Shown here one piece after another: positions 1 through 9,508 of a DNA stretch of 64,000 bases. Within the stretch, counting starts at the first letter, position 1; each line of letters begins with the position of its first letter. The position numbers and the translations under genes were made by a program. A model generated the notes under the pieces. The model searched no databases. It was not told the DNA's origin and worked only from the letters and a program-made list of their open reading frames with translations. Where the stretch lies: contig NZ_RYEV01000005.1 in the NCBI RefSeq assembly GCF_004138485.1, positions 668,827-732,826 of the forward strand, given 5' to 3'. Source of the DNA: Peristeroidobacter soli (GTDB lineage: Bacteria > Pseudomonadota > Gammaproteobacteria > Steroidobacterales > Steroidobacteraceae).

Positions 1-933
1 ATCCGAATGAGCGCCGTCGCCCCAGACATGAGTGACTTCGTAACGCGGGCCTGATGATTTCCTCCGATCAGCCTCGGCGTTTGCCCAGTTGAATGACGCC
101 AGCATCTGTTGATTGGCGAGAAACCAGTTGCCGTGCTCGTTATCGAGATCGTTTGAGCCGTCCTGCAGGAAGATTCGCAGCGGCCGGATCGGGCTCTTGC
201 GGATCAGTCCCGGATATAGATCGCCTCCCAACACCGGCGGTTGTCCGTCCTGCGCCGGGCGATAGCCGATCGATACGTAGCTGCCGATGATGCTGATCAC
301 CTTGCGGAAGACATCCGGCCGGTGCCAGGCAACGGTGAAAGCGCAGATGGCGCCGCTGCTGGTGCCGCCGATCGCGCGTTGTCGAGGATCGTCGGTCAGG
401 TGGTAGCGGCTGGCGATGCTGGGGAGCATTTCTTCGACGATGAATCGTGCGTAACGATCGTCCAGCGCATCGTATTCCGCCGCGCGATGATCGGGATTGT
501 TCATGCCCAGGGTATCCGGATAGGTGTCGGCGAGGTGGCCCGGCGTGATGAAGATGCCGATGGTGACTGGGATGTCGCCTCGGTGAATCAAGTTGTCGAG
601 CACCGTCGGCACGCGCAGGGAGCCCTGCGGGTTGGTGGCGCGTTGGCCGTCCTGAAATACGAGCACGCTCGCGGGCCTGGCTTTGTCGTACTGGGCCGGC
701 ACGTAGATCCAGTAGCGACGGACGGTGCCGGCAAAGATCTTGCTGTGAAACTCGAGCGGTCCCAGCAAGTTGCCCTGAGGCACTCCAGGCTGGACCAGCG
801 AGTCGGGCTGCAGGGGATAGTCTCCCGGATTTCGCGGCGTTTCCGCGGCTACGCCTGTCGTGACTGCGAGAGTCATTGTCAGCACCCAGCCGTACAGCGC
901 AGCGATCGTTTGTTTCCGTGCGTCGATGATCAT
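1..933 (-). CDS. Enterochelin-esterase-like secreted alpha/beta hydrolase, 3' end cut by window edge
   Basis: The reverse strand is open from an ATG at 933 to the window edge (311 codons, no stop). A short hydrophobic signal-like N-terminus ends near VAAETPR. The body contains YWIYVPAQYD, SVLVFQDGQ and the nucleophile elbow GGTSSGA, the pattern of Fes/esterase-D-like enterochelin esterases and related putative esterases. A Shine-Dalgarno-like AAAGGA precedes the start. The truncated end (HVWGDGAHSD) is where the catalytic His is expected. The substrate is unknown: a siderophore ester or another ester is possible. It is transcribed divergently from the first sigma-factor module. Confidence 0.8.
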   Translation of the reverse strand, partial: MIIDARKQTIAALYGWVLTMTLAVTTGVAAETPRNPGDYPLQPDSLVQPGVPQGNLLGPLEFHSKIFAGTVRRYWIYVPAQYDKARPASVLVFQDGQRATNPQGSLRVPTVLDNLIHRGDIPVTIGIFITPGHLADTYPDTLGMNNPDHRAAEYDALDDRYARFIVEEMLPSIASRYHLTDDPRQRAIGGTSSGAICAFTVAWHRPDVFRKVISIIGSYVSIGYRPAQDGQPPVLGGDLYPGLIRKSPIRPLRIFLQDGSNDLDNEHGNWFLANQQMLASFNWANAEADRRKSSGPRYEVTHVWGDGAHSD

Positions 934-1316
934 GGGGCGTCCTTTGGTTGAAATATATCCTGAGGCAGATCCTGCCTGAGCTTTCGCAGCCTGGAAACGG
1001 TTCTCGGCCTACAACGCGGCGTTTACCGAGTGCCTGTCGACGACCGGCAGAATCAATGTGAACTGGAGTCGCGAGTTTCCATTCCAGCGCGAATACGCCA
1101 CCGGCCTTGCCGGTGCCACAGAATGGCATGCTGATGAGCATGCGGGTACGAGATGTCGGGACACGCACCCCGAGCCAGCCAGCGGCGCCACGGGGCCAAC
1201 CCTACCTAGACGAACCAAACCGCCCGATCCACCCTGGGCGCCGAAAAAATCTTCGTATGCGCGGAAATGGCTGGATTTCCAGTGTATTGCGCGTCGGCGC
1301 GGGTTAGTCTCCGGCC
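934..1316. other. Intergenic region between divergent esterase and sigma-factor genes
   Basis: About 380 bases carry no convincing gene. A short perfect inverted repeat (seven-base arms CACCGGC/GCCGGTG, loop CTT) lies at 1099-1115. Short open frames here have an arginine-rich, shadow-like composition. The 3' part should hold the promoter of the module A sigma gene, for which a weak candidate is listed separately. Confidence 0.5.
1273..1295 (+). promoter_or_regulatory. Weak candidate self-promoter of module A sigma gene
   Basis: GGATTT, 14 bases, then GTC lies just upstream of the sigma gene. A similar GGGATT-N14-GTC lies upstream of the module A receptor at 2951-2973. The match is short, so this is a hypothesis modelled on the clearer pairs in modules B, D and E. 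Confidence 0.25.
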
Positions 1317-1898
1317 ATGGACGAGGAACTCGACAACTGGTTCGCGCGCGAAGTGCTGTCGCACGAACCGGCCCTCGTCCGGTACCTGGCCCGCATCTGG
1401 CCCAGGCATCACGAAGTTCATGACCTGCGCCAGGAGATCTACATCCGGGTGTATGAGGCCGCGCTCAGGTCGCGGCCGCAGAATCCCAAGTCATTCCTGT
1501 TCACCACGGCGCGCCATCTCATGGTGGATCGGGTGCGGCGCGAACGGGTCGTTTCCATCGAAGCGACGGCGGATCTGGACGCCTTGAACGTCCTGGTAGA
1601 TGAGATCTCGCCGGAGCATCACACCAGTGCTCGGCAGGATCTGCGACGTCTCGCCGATGCCTTCGACATGCTGCCCGTGAAATGTCGCGACGTGGTCTGG
1701 ATGCGCAAGGTCGAAGAACTTTCCCAGCGAGAGGTGGCGGCTCGCATCGGCATTACGGAGGGGGCGGTGGAGAAACGCATCACCAAAGGCATCAGGTTGC
1801 TGGCAGAGCTTTACTACGGCGGCGACGCCGACGATATCGGCGGCGCTACCGCGGCCGCCCGGACGGAGACGGAGCATGGAAAGCAGAACGCAGATTGA
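1317..1898 (+). CDS. Module A ECF sigma factor (FecI-like)
   Basis: This 193-residue protein has the two-domain architecture of extracytoplasmic-function sigma factors. The sigma-2 region is at about residues 15-85 (HDLRQEIYIRVYEAAL, then FLFTTARHLMVDRVRRE). The sigma-4 helix-turn-helix is at about 125-175 (LSQREVAARIGITEGAVEKR). It should direct RNA polymerase to the module A receptor promoter when its anti-sigma FecR partner signals. The FecR gene overlaps its 3' end by 23 bases, so the two are translationally coupled. The ATG at 1317 is chosen because the conserved region begins shortly after it. Confidence 0.93.
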   Translation: MDEELDNWFAREVLSHEPALVRYLARIWPRHHEVHDLRQEIYIRVYEAALRSRPQNPKSFLFTTARHLMVDRVRRERVVSIEATADLDALNVLVDEISPEHHTSARQDLRRLADAFDMLPVKCRDVVWMRKVEELSQREVAARIGITEGAVEKRITKGIRLLAELYYGGDADDIGGATAAARTETEHGKQNAD

Positions 1899-2925
1899 AG
1901 AGACGGCCGCCCGTTGGGTGGCGAGGCGCGATCGCAAGGACCTGTCTCAGGCCGATGAGCAGGAGCTCGCGGCCTGGTTGCAGGCGTCCATTGCTCATCG
2001 CGTGGCGTTCATTCGCCTGGATTCGATGTGGCGTGAGGCAAATCGTCTCAAGGCGTTGGGCGCCGGCGTCGGTGTGGGCGTCGTGCCGGCGCCGGGTGAA
2101 TGGCAGCGATCGCCTTTCCTTGGCAAGAAGGCGCCACAGGGCCGGCCCGTCACGGTGCAGACAGCATCAGGCAAGCCTCGCAATCGACCTGTCGTACGGC
2201 TTCGTGTGCTCGCCGCCAGTGTCCTGGTTGGAGCGATAGCAGTCGGCACGGCGTGGATGATGAAGTCGGCTGGGCCGGCGTATCAGACGCATGTCGGCAG
2301 CATCGAGGGCGTGACACTCGCCGACGGTTCACGCGTCCTGCTGAACACCGACAGCAAAATCCGGGTCGAGATCAGCGCCACGGAGCGGCGTATTCAATTG
2401 AATCGGGGCGAAGCGTTTTTCGATGTCGCCAAGGATCCTACGCGGCCCTTCGTGGTGGTGGCTGGAGAGCAGCGGGTCGTTGCCGTGGGCACCAAGTTCT
2501 CGGTGCGTCGATTCGAGCACCGCTCGGATGAAGTGCAAGTGGTGGTGACGGAAGGGCGCGTTCGCATGGAGCCGCCAACGAGCGCAGTGAAGTTGCCGCC
2601 GGTCACCGTCGCTGCCGGAAACATCGCGCGTGGCAGTGGCGCGGGCGTCCTGCTGGATGCGCAACCCGAGCGACCAGTGGACGAATACTTGACCTGGCGT
2701 ACCGGCTTCTTGATGTTTCGCGCCACTCCGCTTGCGGAGGCCGCGGCCGAGTTCAATCGTTACAACGCGACCAAGATCGTCATCGACGATGCGGCGGTCG
2801 GCGCCGTGCGCATCGGGGGCAACTTCCGCTCCGACAATGTCGAGGTTTTCGTGCGTCTGGTCGAGCGCAGCTTTCCGGTGCGAGTGGAGCGCCACGGCGA
2901 GCGGATCGTGTTGACGGCGAATTGA
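1876..2925 (+). CDS. Module A FecR-type anti-sigma factor / signal transducer
   Basis: The 349-residue protein has an N-terminal cytoplasmic FecR segment (AARWVARRDRKDLSQADEQE), one transmembrane helix near residues 110-130, and a periplasmic FecR domain containing the block FFDVAKDPTRPFVVVAG followed by VVAVGTKFSV. A C-terminal domain around 280-345 resembles the STN-like end seen in this family. In the known FecIRA scheme it senses the STN domain of the loaded receptor and releases the sigma factor. GGAG precedes the ATG, which lies inside the sigma gene. Confidence 0.93.
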   Translation: MESRTQIEETAARWVARRDRKDLSQADEQELAAWLQASIAHRVAFIRLDSMWREANRLKALGAGVGVGVVPAPGEWQRSPFLGKKAPQGRPVTVQTASGKPRNRPVVRLRVLAASVLVGAIAVGTAWMMKSAGPAYQTHVGSIEGVTLADGSRVLLNTDSKIRVEISATERRIQLNRGEAFFDVAKDPTRPFVVVAGEQRVVAVGTKFSVRRFEHRSDEVQVVVTEGRVRMEPPTSAVKLPPVTVAAGNIARGSGAGVLLDAQPERPVDEYLTWRTGFLMFRATPLAEAAAEFNRYNATKIVIDDAAVGAVRIGGNFRSDNVEVFVRLVERSFPVRVERHGERIVLTAN

Positions 2926-2950
2926 TCGAATTAGTTGGGTCGAACCGTTC

Positions 2951-2973
2951 GGGATTCGTGTCGTTGCTTCGTC
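2951..2973 (+). promoter_or_regulatory. Weak candidate module A receptor promoter
   Basis: GGGATT-N14-GTC sits 25 bases after the fecR stop and about 50 bases before the receptor start. It has the same spacing as the element before the module A sigma gene. Conservation is too short to be certain. Confidence 0.25.
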
Positions 2974-3022
2974 CCGGTAATTACAACGGCCGCGTTAGAG
3001 CCGTTCGGGGAGCAACGTAGAT

Positions 3023-6000
3023 ATGAAACCTGCCTCGCTGCGCGCTGCCATCGCAGCCATTCTTTGTTCGTCGGCCTTGTTCACTGCCGCGCACGCCGAT
3101 TCGAAGTTGATCGACGTGCCCGCGGGCGATCTGGTCGTCGCGTTGGAGTCGTTGGCCAAGCAAGCCGGTGTCGAGTTCTTCTATCAGACGGAGCAGCTCA
3201 AGGGGCTGCGCACGCAGGGGGCACGCGGCAACCTGTCGCCCGAAGAAGCGGTGACGAAACTGCTGCAGGGAACGTCGCTGACACTGACCACGGATAAATC
3301 GTCCGGAGCATTGCTGATCGTGGCGCCGACGGCGACGACGCCCGCTGGCTATCAGAAGTCTTCGTTCGCCGTTGCCGGTGGCAACGGAGCCGTGCGGCTT
3401 GCTCAAGCGGATCTGCCACGAGATGCCGACAAGTCCGCGGCCGTGAAGGACTCAGCGTTGGGGCGGGATGTTCCTGAAGTGCTGGTCGAGGGCTCGCGCA
3501 TTCTGAACATGGACATCCGGCGCACTCGCGATGACGTGCAGCCGTATGTCACCTTCGATCGTGAAGCGATCGAGCGTTCGGGGGCCACCGATCTCAACGA
3601 CTTCTTCAAACAACGGCTGACCATGAACAGCACGGGAACGAGTGCTGTACAGAATGCCGGTGCACAGCTGGGCGGCGCGCAGGGCGAGATCAATCTGCGC
3701 GGCATGGGCAGCAACAAGACGTTGGTGCTGATCGACGGTCGCCGCGTCAGCGCCCCGTCGTTCAACAACACGGTGTATCAGGCAAACATCAACACCATCC
3801 CGCTCGGTGCGGTGGAGCGCGTCGAAGTGCTGCCGGCCACGTCCGCGGGTATCTATGGTGGCGCGGCGACCGGTGGTGTGGTCAACATCATTCTCAAACG
3901 AGATTTCTCCGGCGTCGACGTGCGGTTCGGCTACGACAATACTTTCGACACGGATTCCTCCATGCAGCGGGCCGACGTCGCCGGCGGCTGGTCCTCGGCG
4001 AATGGACGCACCAATATCACAGGGTTCGCGAGCACCTCGAATGCCAATGGCATGTCGACCAGCGATCGCGATTTCCTGGCACGGGCCCGCTATCGGATGT
4101 TGCAAAACAATCCGAGTGGGGCATACAGCGTGCAGACGTTGCCGGTGGGAACGACGACCAACATCGCCAGCGCCAATGGACAGAACCTGGTGCTCGACAA
4201 CGGGACGCCGCTCAACTCCCTCTTCACGTACGCGCCCGCCGGATATGCCGGGGCGGCGAGCGACGGTGGCGCGGCGTTGGTAGCGAATGCCGGCTCTTAC
4301 AACTTCGCGGTGTCGCCGACCGCACAGGTCGCACTGACTCCGGTCTCGACGGGCGGTGAGCGCACGCTGTTGCAGGCGAGCGAGCTGAACTCGGCGATGT
4401 TGACGGTGCGGCACGCGTTCACGTCGTCGTTGGACGGTTACGTCAGCGGTATGTGGAACGAGCAGCTGGGCGGCAGCGAGTTGGGCGTCGGAGGCGTGTT
4501 TACGTTGCCGGCGAACGCGCCGACCAATCCCTTTCAGCAAGCCGTCATGGTACGGGTGCCCAGCAGCGACTTCGTCACTCAGACCAGCAACCGGAATCTG
4601 GGGCAAACGCTCAACGCGGGCCTGATCGCGAGATTGCCGAACGACCTCGCTGTGTCGTTGGACTACGGCTGGAGCCGAGCCGAGCTGAAGTTCGAATTTC
4701 CACGGGGATTCATCACTCCAGCGGGTACGGCGGCGGTCACCACTGGCGCGGTCGACGCGTTACGCGACCCGAATTTTTACGAGACGGACTTCCTGCCCTA
4801 TCTCGCGCATTCGCAGTATTCGATCAAGCCGTTCAAGAGCACCGTTCAGAACGGGTCGCTGCGGTTCTCGAAACCCGCCTGGCAATTGCCGGCGGGGCGG
4901 TTGACGTTCGCCGGTTTGCTGGAGCGTCGCGAAGAGAAGATGGACGAGGGCTCCTACTACCAGGGTAACAGCGTGTCGGAAGCGGTGTATGTGTTTCCCG
5001 ATCGCTCGCAGACGATTACGAGCGCCTATCTCGAGACCACGGTGCCGTTGGTGTCCGCAAGCAATCGCAAGCCGCTCGTAGAGAACTGGCAGTTGCAGCT
5101 GGCGGTACGTCGCGATGAGTACGAGATCAACGGTTCGACGGGCGCTTATGCGCTCAGCGCTTCGCCACCTCAGGTCGATCGTGCCACCAAGCGGCTCGGC
5201 TCGACGGACTTCACGTTCGGCACGATGTATTCGCCGGTGAAGTCGTTGGCGCTGCGTGCCAGCTATGGCACGGGCTTCATGCCGCCGTCGGTAACCCAGC
5301 TGGTGGCCTCGAGTCCCGGCCTCATCACCGCCGGGCAAGGTTATCTCGATCCGCGTCGAGGCAATGAAGTGATCGCTGCCACGTCACAAGGCGGTGGTTC
5401 CACCAGTCTCGATCCGGAACAGTCTCGCAGTTTCTCCGCGGGCCTGGTGTTCTCGCCCAGCGCGTTGGACCTGCGTCTGTCGCTCGATTACGTGCTGGCC
5501 GAGCAGGACGATCTGATCGGTTTGCCGCCCGGTGGCGTGTTGGGCTTCATCCAGTACGAGAATCTGTTCCCAGGTCGGGTCGTCCGTGCCGCGCCCGCAC
5601 CTGGCGATCCTTACGGTGTCGGCGCGATTACTCACGTCGACGCGACCTCGATCAACCTGGGTCAGGTCAATGTCGAGGCCTTCGACGCAGCGCTGGATTG
5701 GCGGACGACGCTGCCAAAGGGCGAACTGGCGGTGGCTCTGGCGGGCACGCTTCAGACGAAGTACGAGGTGCAGCTCCTGGATGGCGCCCCGCTCACGAAC
5801 TACGTCGGGGTCTCGGCCACCTATCCGCTGCGTTTCAAAGGCAATGCGTCGGTGACCTGGAGTCTCGACAACTGGTCGGTGGGTTGGTCGTCGCGCTACT
5901 TCGATTCGTACGTGACCGCCGATCCCTCGCTCAACTCCAATGCGACGTATGTGCTGACTCAAGGCCACAACGGCCACGTGCCGAGCCAGCTGTATCACGA

Positions 6001-6211
6001 TCTGGTGATTCGCCATTCATTGGATATGTCGGGCGGCGTGGGCAGTCGCCTCGGCGGATTCCTGAATGGACTGGAAGTGCAGCTCGGTGTGCGCAACGTG
6101 TTCAACACGTCGCCGCCGCTGGATGCTTATGCCTACAGCGCGGGATTTTACAGTCCCTATGGCGATCCACGACTCGCCAGCTACTGGCTGTCCATCCGCG
6201 CGAGCATGTAA
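3023..6211 (+). CDS. Module A STN-domain TonB-dependent receptor
   Basis: The 1062-residue outer-membrane receptor begins with a signal peptide (cleavage near AHADS). A secretin/TonB N-terminal (STN) signalling domain follows at about 27-100 (IDVPAGDLVVALESLAKQAG). The plug domain at about 155-300 includes LRGMGSNKTLVLIDGRR and VERVEVLPATSAGIYGGAAT, and a long beta-barrel ends in an aromatic-rich strand. The STN domain marks it as a transducer that reports ligand binding to FecR. GGGGAG lies upstream of the ATG. The subtilase gene starts two bases after its stop, suggesting a peptide ligand. That substrate is inferred from context. Confidence 0.94.
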   Translation: MKPASLRAAIAAILCSSALFTAAHADSKLIDVPAGDLVVALESLAKQAGVEFFYQTEQLKGLRTQGARGNLSPEEAVTKLLQGTSLTLTTDKSSGALLIVAPTATTPAGYQKSSFAVAGGNGAVRLAQADLPRDADKSAAVKDSALGRDVPEVLVEGSRILNMDIRRTRDDVQPYVTFDREAIERSGATDLNDFFKQRLTMNSTGTSAVQNAGAQLGGAQGEINLRGMGSNKTLVLIDGRRVSAPSFNNTVYQANINTIPLGAVERVEVLPATSAGIYGGAATGGVVNIILKRDFSGVDVRFGYDNTFDTDSSMQRADVAGGWSSANGRTNITGFASTSNANGMSTSDRDFLARARYRMLQNNPSGAYSVQTLPVGTTTNIASANGQNLVLDNGTPLNSLFTYAPAGYAGAASDGGAALVANAGSYNFAVSPTAQVALTPVSTGGERTLLQASELNSAMLTVRHAFTSSLDGYVSGMWNEQLGGSELGVGGVFTLPANAPTNPFQQAVMVRVPSSDFVTQTSNRNLGQTLNAGLIARLPNDLAVSLDYGWSRAELKFEFPRGFITPAGTAAVTTGAVDALRDPNFYETDFLPYLAHSQYSIKPFKSTVQNGSLRFSKPAWQLPAGRLTFAGLLERREEKMDEGSYYQGNSVSEAVYVFPDRSQTITSAYLETTVPLVSASNRKPLVENWQLQLAVRRDEYEINGSTGAYALSASPPQVDRATKRLGSTDFTFGTMYSPVKSLALRASYGTGFMPPSVTQLVASSPGLITAGQGYLDPRRGNEVIAATSQGGGSTSLDPEQSRSFSAGLVFSPSALDLRLSLDYVLAEQDDLIGLPPGGVLGFIQYENLFPGRVVRAAPAPGDPYGVGAITHVDATSINLGQVNVEAFDAALDWRTTLPKGELAVALAGTLQTKYEVQLLDGAPLTNYVGVSATYPLRFKGNASVTWSLDNWSVGWSSRYFDSYVTADPSLNSNATYVLTQGHNGHVPSQLYHDLVIRHSLDMSGGVGSRLGGFLNGLEVQLGVRNVFNTSPPLDAYAYSAGFYSPYGDPRLASYWLSIRASM

Positions 6212-6213
6212 CC

Positions 6214-9200
6214 ATGAGTGTGAGCATTCCGATGAAATCCAGAAGTCCCTGGGCAGTGGCCATTGCCTGGTTCATCTGTTCGACGGCTTGCGCGCAGGCC
6301 GCGGCGCCGATGTCCTATTCAAATCGCCAGCTGTTGAACCGCGCGGTCGTGACCGGCGAGCAACGTATCGAAGTGATGTTGTTGGCACGCGATGGCAGCA
6401 TCGAGTCCGTCAAGAGGGCGGTGAGCGAGGCGGGTGGTTCGCTACGCAAGGAGATTCCGGAGATTGGATATCTGCGCGTCGAGCTGGATATCGCGAAGCT
6501 GATCGACATCGGTGCACGTGCCGATGTCGAGCGCTACCAGATCGCGACCGGCGCCAACATGATCTGGGAGCAGGAAGGCCGCAACGAAGCCACGGCCACG
6601 ATGTATCGCAGTTACGAAACCTGGCCGCCGCGTGGCGAATCGCGTGCTTCCAAGAAGACGCAGGAACAACACAAGGCGTTTGCGGGATTGCCCATGCTCA
6701 CCGCTGCGCAGTCTCGTGCGGCGGGCTTCACGGCCGATAACGACACGGGTGTCACTGCCTGGCACACCAAGCATCCCAAGTGGGATGGGCGCGGTGTAAC
6801 GGTGGCAGTGCTCGAGAGCGCCCAGCCGGAGTTCCAGCACCCGACGCTGCGTTCGGCGCTCGATCTCGCGGGAAAACCAGTACCAAAGATCGCGGGCATT
6901 CTCAACACCACCGATCCGAGATCTGGCGACAACACGCGCGTGGCGATGAGCACACGACTCGAAGCTGCAGGCACCTGGCAGCGCATCGATGGGCGTACCT
7001 ACATTCTTCCCACGCCCGGCAGCTATCGCTTCGGCATCTACTCCGTGCCGGTTGGAAGCAATCTGCGACAGAACTTCGGCGTCCTCTGGAGCACGACCAG
7101 CGGAGATATCTGGGTGGACTGCGATGGCGATGCCAGCTTCGCGAATGAATCGCCCATGCGCCGGGTGGATGAGCGATTCGACGTGCGTCAGCTCACCTTC
7201 ACTCAGCCCATGCGCTACACGATGGACTTTGTCGTCGGCGCCGCTCGAGAAGCCGACGCGTTGCATATCTATACATCGCGCGGTGGACATCAGGCGATGA
7301 CGGCGAGTGTCGCGGCGGGTTCGCTGACCGATGACGGTCTCGCCTCGGGGGTTGCGCCCAATGCGCGCGTGTTGTTCGTGCGCAATCAAGAGTTCGGGGC
7401 GCAAGCCTACGATTTCATCGAAGGCTACGCGCAGATCGCCGCGCGACCGGACGTGGACGTTCTGTCGGACTCGCGCGGCGTCGAGCCGCAGCCCAACATG
7501 ACGCAGGAGTTTTACAGCATGGCGTTCCAGCGCATCGCCAAGGCTTGGGGCAAACCGGTGTTTCATAGCGGCGGCAACAATCTTCCCGGCATGGGATTGG
7601 TGTCGGCGATCGACGGCGTGTTTGCGGTGGGCGGCTCGATCGGTCCGCAGACTTACGCCGCGTTGTATGGTGGCGCCGAGCTGCCGCATGACTTGAAACA
7701 TCCGTTGATGTCGGAAGGTCCGGGCGGCGACGGTGCGTTGAAGCCCGATTTTATCGCGCCGATGCATCGCATCTCCGCCGAGAGGTGCGCGAACGACGAC
7801 AAGATCTTCCTGCCAAAGAACAAGCCCGCCGCGCAGTTGCCGCCGTGCTATTCCATCAGCTGCTGCACGTCGGCGAGCGGCCCTTACGCCACGGGCATGG
7901 CGGCGCTGCTGATCAGCGCGGCCCGTCAGAACGATCTGAAAGTGTCGCGTGAGTCGTTGGGGCGCGCATTGAGCGCGGGTGCCAGGTTTCTAACCGATGT
8001 GCCGGCGTACACGCAGGGGGCGGGTTTATTGGACATCAATGCCGCGTGGAAGGAATTGCAGCGGGCGGTCGATGTTCCCAGTATCCGCGTGAGCGCGCCG
8101 GTCGCTCAGCCGCTGACTCGCTACGCACAGGGCGGCGCGCAGGGGCCGGGGCTCTTTGAGTTCGGCGGCTGGCAACCGGGGCAATCTGGTGAGCGGATGA
8201 TGCATTTCACGCGGGGCAGTGGCGCGAAGGGCGCGCAGGCCTATCGCCTCAGTTGGACTGGCAACGACGGCACGTTCACCGCCGCGCAGTCGCTGAGTCT
8301 GCCGTTGAACGAAACGAAGTCGTTGCCAGTGGGCATCAAGGTGAGTTCCTTCGGTCCACACAGCGCCATTCTGAACCTGCATGACTCGCGCAGTGACGCG
8401 ATCGTTCATCGAGTCCTGCTCACGGTGGTCGCGCCGCGCTCGATCCCGGTGACCCCGGGTTCGCAGTTGCAGCTCGATGGTCAGGTGCCGTTGATGCAGT
8501 CGGATAGTCACTTCATCTCGGTGCCCGCCGGCGTGGCGGCATTGAAGGTCGAGATCGATGTTCGCAAGGGGGTGCTGACCGCGCGCATGCGCTCGATGGA
8601 TCCGACCTCGAAGGCCGAAGACGTCGGGGCGTTGCAGTTCACCCAGCTGCGGCCTGGCAAGTACACCTGGGTCGTGGCCGCTCCGCCCGCGGGCACCTGG
8701 GACCTCGGGCTGACCAACGATTCGGGTTGGCGGGAAGCGGACTTGTCGCGCGTCTCAACCGACGAGGCGCAGTACTCGCTGGCTTTCACGGCGCTGACGA
8801 GCAGCATCGAAGGCGTCCTCAGTGGTGGGCAGGTGTCGATTCGAGCGCCGCGAGACGCGAGTCCCATCGAATCTCCCGCCGTCGATGTCTATGCAGCTGC
8901 ACGTGATCGACGCACCGAGCGCCTGCAATCGAATGGTGAGCCGAGGATTCTCACCGTGGATGTGCCGAACGACGCTGGCGTAATGAAGCTTCGTGCCACT
9001 GCAGACCCGGGCAGCAGCGAGATCGAGATGTTCCTCTACGATTGCACCACGGGTCAGTGTTTCTGGCACTCATACGCGGGCCTGGCAGCGGCCGAGCAAG
9101 TCATCACCGTACGCAAGCCCAAGGCGGGACGGTGGAAGGTGGCGGTGAATGCTGGACCTGCCGCCAACGGCACGGGTGGATTTGCGCTGGAGCAGATCGT

Positions 9201-9447
9201 CGGCGGCAAAGCCGCCCGTAGTCCGCTGCAGGGGGATGGGGCGATGTGGCGCGCGAGCATCGCGCGTCCTGAGTCGGTCGCGAAGGGCGACAGTGAACGC
9301 GTGCTCTACCTGGAGCTCGTCGATGAGGCGCTGGAGAACGCGGAATCGCAACGAATTCTTGCCCTTGCGCCCGACGATGCGCCCGAGGACAAGAAGCGCC
9401 CGGCGAAACCGGTCGGGCTCGCCAGCACCGTCATTCCAGTCGGTTGA
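6214..9447 (+). CDS. Secreted subtilase-family (S8) protein with altered catalytic Asp site
   Basis: The ATG two bases after the receptor stop gives 1077 residues with a signal peptide ending near CAQAAAP. An N-terminal prodomain-like region precedes the subtilase core. At the catalytic Asp site the sequence is VAVLESAQPEF, placing Glu201 where VAVLDTG/DS is usual. The His region reads HQAMTASVAAG (His359, otherwise degenerate HGTHVA). The Ser region reads CTSASGPYATGMAALL (Ser553), and SGGNN supplies an oxyanion Asn. About 480 C-terminal residues form beta-rich domains of unknown role. It probably cleaves peptides for the module A receptor, unless the changed triad makes it a binding protein. 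Confidence 0.85.
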   Translation: MSVSIPMKSRSPWAVAIAWFICSTACAQAAAPMSYSNRQLLNRAVVTGEQRIEVMLLARDGSIESVKRAVSEAGGSLRKEIPEIGYLRVELDIAKLIDIGARADVERYQIATGANMIWEQEGRNEATATMYRSYETWPPRGESRASKKTQEQHKAFAGLPMLTAAQSRAAGFTADNDTGVTAWHTKHPKWDGRGVTVAVLESAQPEFQHPTLRSALDLAGKPVPKIAGILNTTDPRSGDNTRVAMSTRLEAAGTWQRIDGRTYILPTPGSYRFGIYSVPVGSNLRQNFGVLWSTTSGDIWVDCDGDASFANESPMRRVDERFDVRQLTFTQPMRYTMDFVVGAAREADALHIYTSRGGHQAMTASVAAGSLTDDGLASGVAPNARVLFVRNQEFGAQAYDFIEGYAQIAARPDVDVLSDSRGVEPQPNMTQEFYSMAFQRIAKAWGKPVFHSGGNNLPGMGLVSAIDGVFAVGGSIGPQTYAALYGGAELPHDLKHPLMSEGPGGDGALKPDFIAPMHRISAERCANDDKIFLPKNKPAAQLPPCYSISCCTSASGPYATGMAALLISAARQNDLKVSRESLGRALSAGARFLTDVPAYTQGAGLLDINAAWKELQRAVDVPSIRVSAPVAQPLTRYAQGGAQGPGLFEFGGWQPGQSGERMMHFTRGSGAKGAQAYRLSWTGNDGTFTAAQSLSLPLNETKSLPVGIKVSSFGPHSAILNLHDSRSDAIVHRVLLTVVAPRSIPVTPGSQLQLDGQVPLMQSDSHFISVPAGVAALKVEIDVRKGVLTARMRSMDPTSKAEDVGALQFTQLRPGKYTWVVAAPPAGTWDLGLTNDSGWREADLSRVSTDEAQYSLAFTALTSSIEGVLSGGQVSIRAPRDASPIESPAVDVYAAARDRRTERLQSNGEPRILTVDVPNDAGVMKLRATADPGSSEIEMFLYDCTTGQCFWHSYAGLAAAEQVITVRKPKAGRWKVAVNAGPAANGTGGFALEQIVGGKAARSPLQGDGAMWRASIARPESVAKGDSERVLYLELVDEALENAESQRILALAPDDAPEDKKRPAKPVGLASTVIPVG

Positions 9448-9454
9448 AGTCGCG

Positions 9455-9481
9455 GTGACAGACTTTCCCTCCTCGTGCGTC
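9455..9481 (+). promoter_or_regulatory. Candidate module B ECF promoter in front of the sigma gene
   Basis: GTGACA at 9455-9460 and TGCGTC at 9476-9481 recur with identical 21-base offset at 11073-11099, upstream of the module B receptor. Twenty-one of 27 positions agree. The CGTC core is typical of ECF -10 elements. This suggests the module B sigma factor transcribes its own gene. Confidence 0.6.
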
Positions 9482-9508
9482 CTGTATAAGGAAGCCCGAG
9501 GAGGGTAG

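Noticed and set aside
140-1168. A 342-codon minus-strand frame over the left edge
   Set aside because: Its arginine/histidine-rich composition is that of a shadow frame. The true gene is the enterochelin-esterase-like frame starting at 933 in another phase.
1009-1218. Minus-strand fragment ending with a histidine-kinase-like LQFTLILPV stretch
   Set aside because: The resemblance covers only about nine residues and nothing upstream fits a kinase domain, so a kinase remnant cannot be supported.
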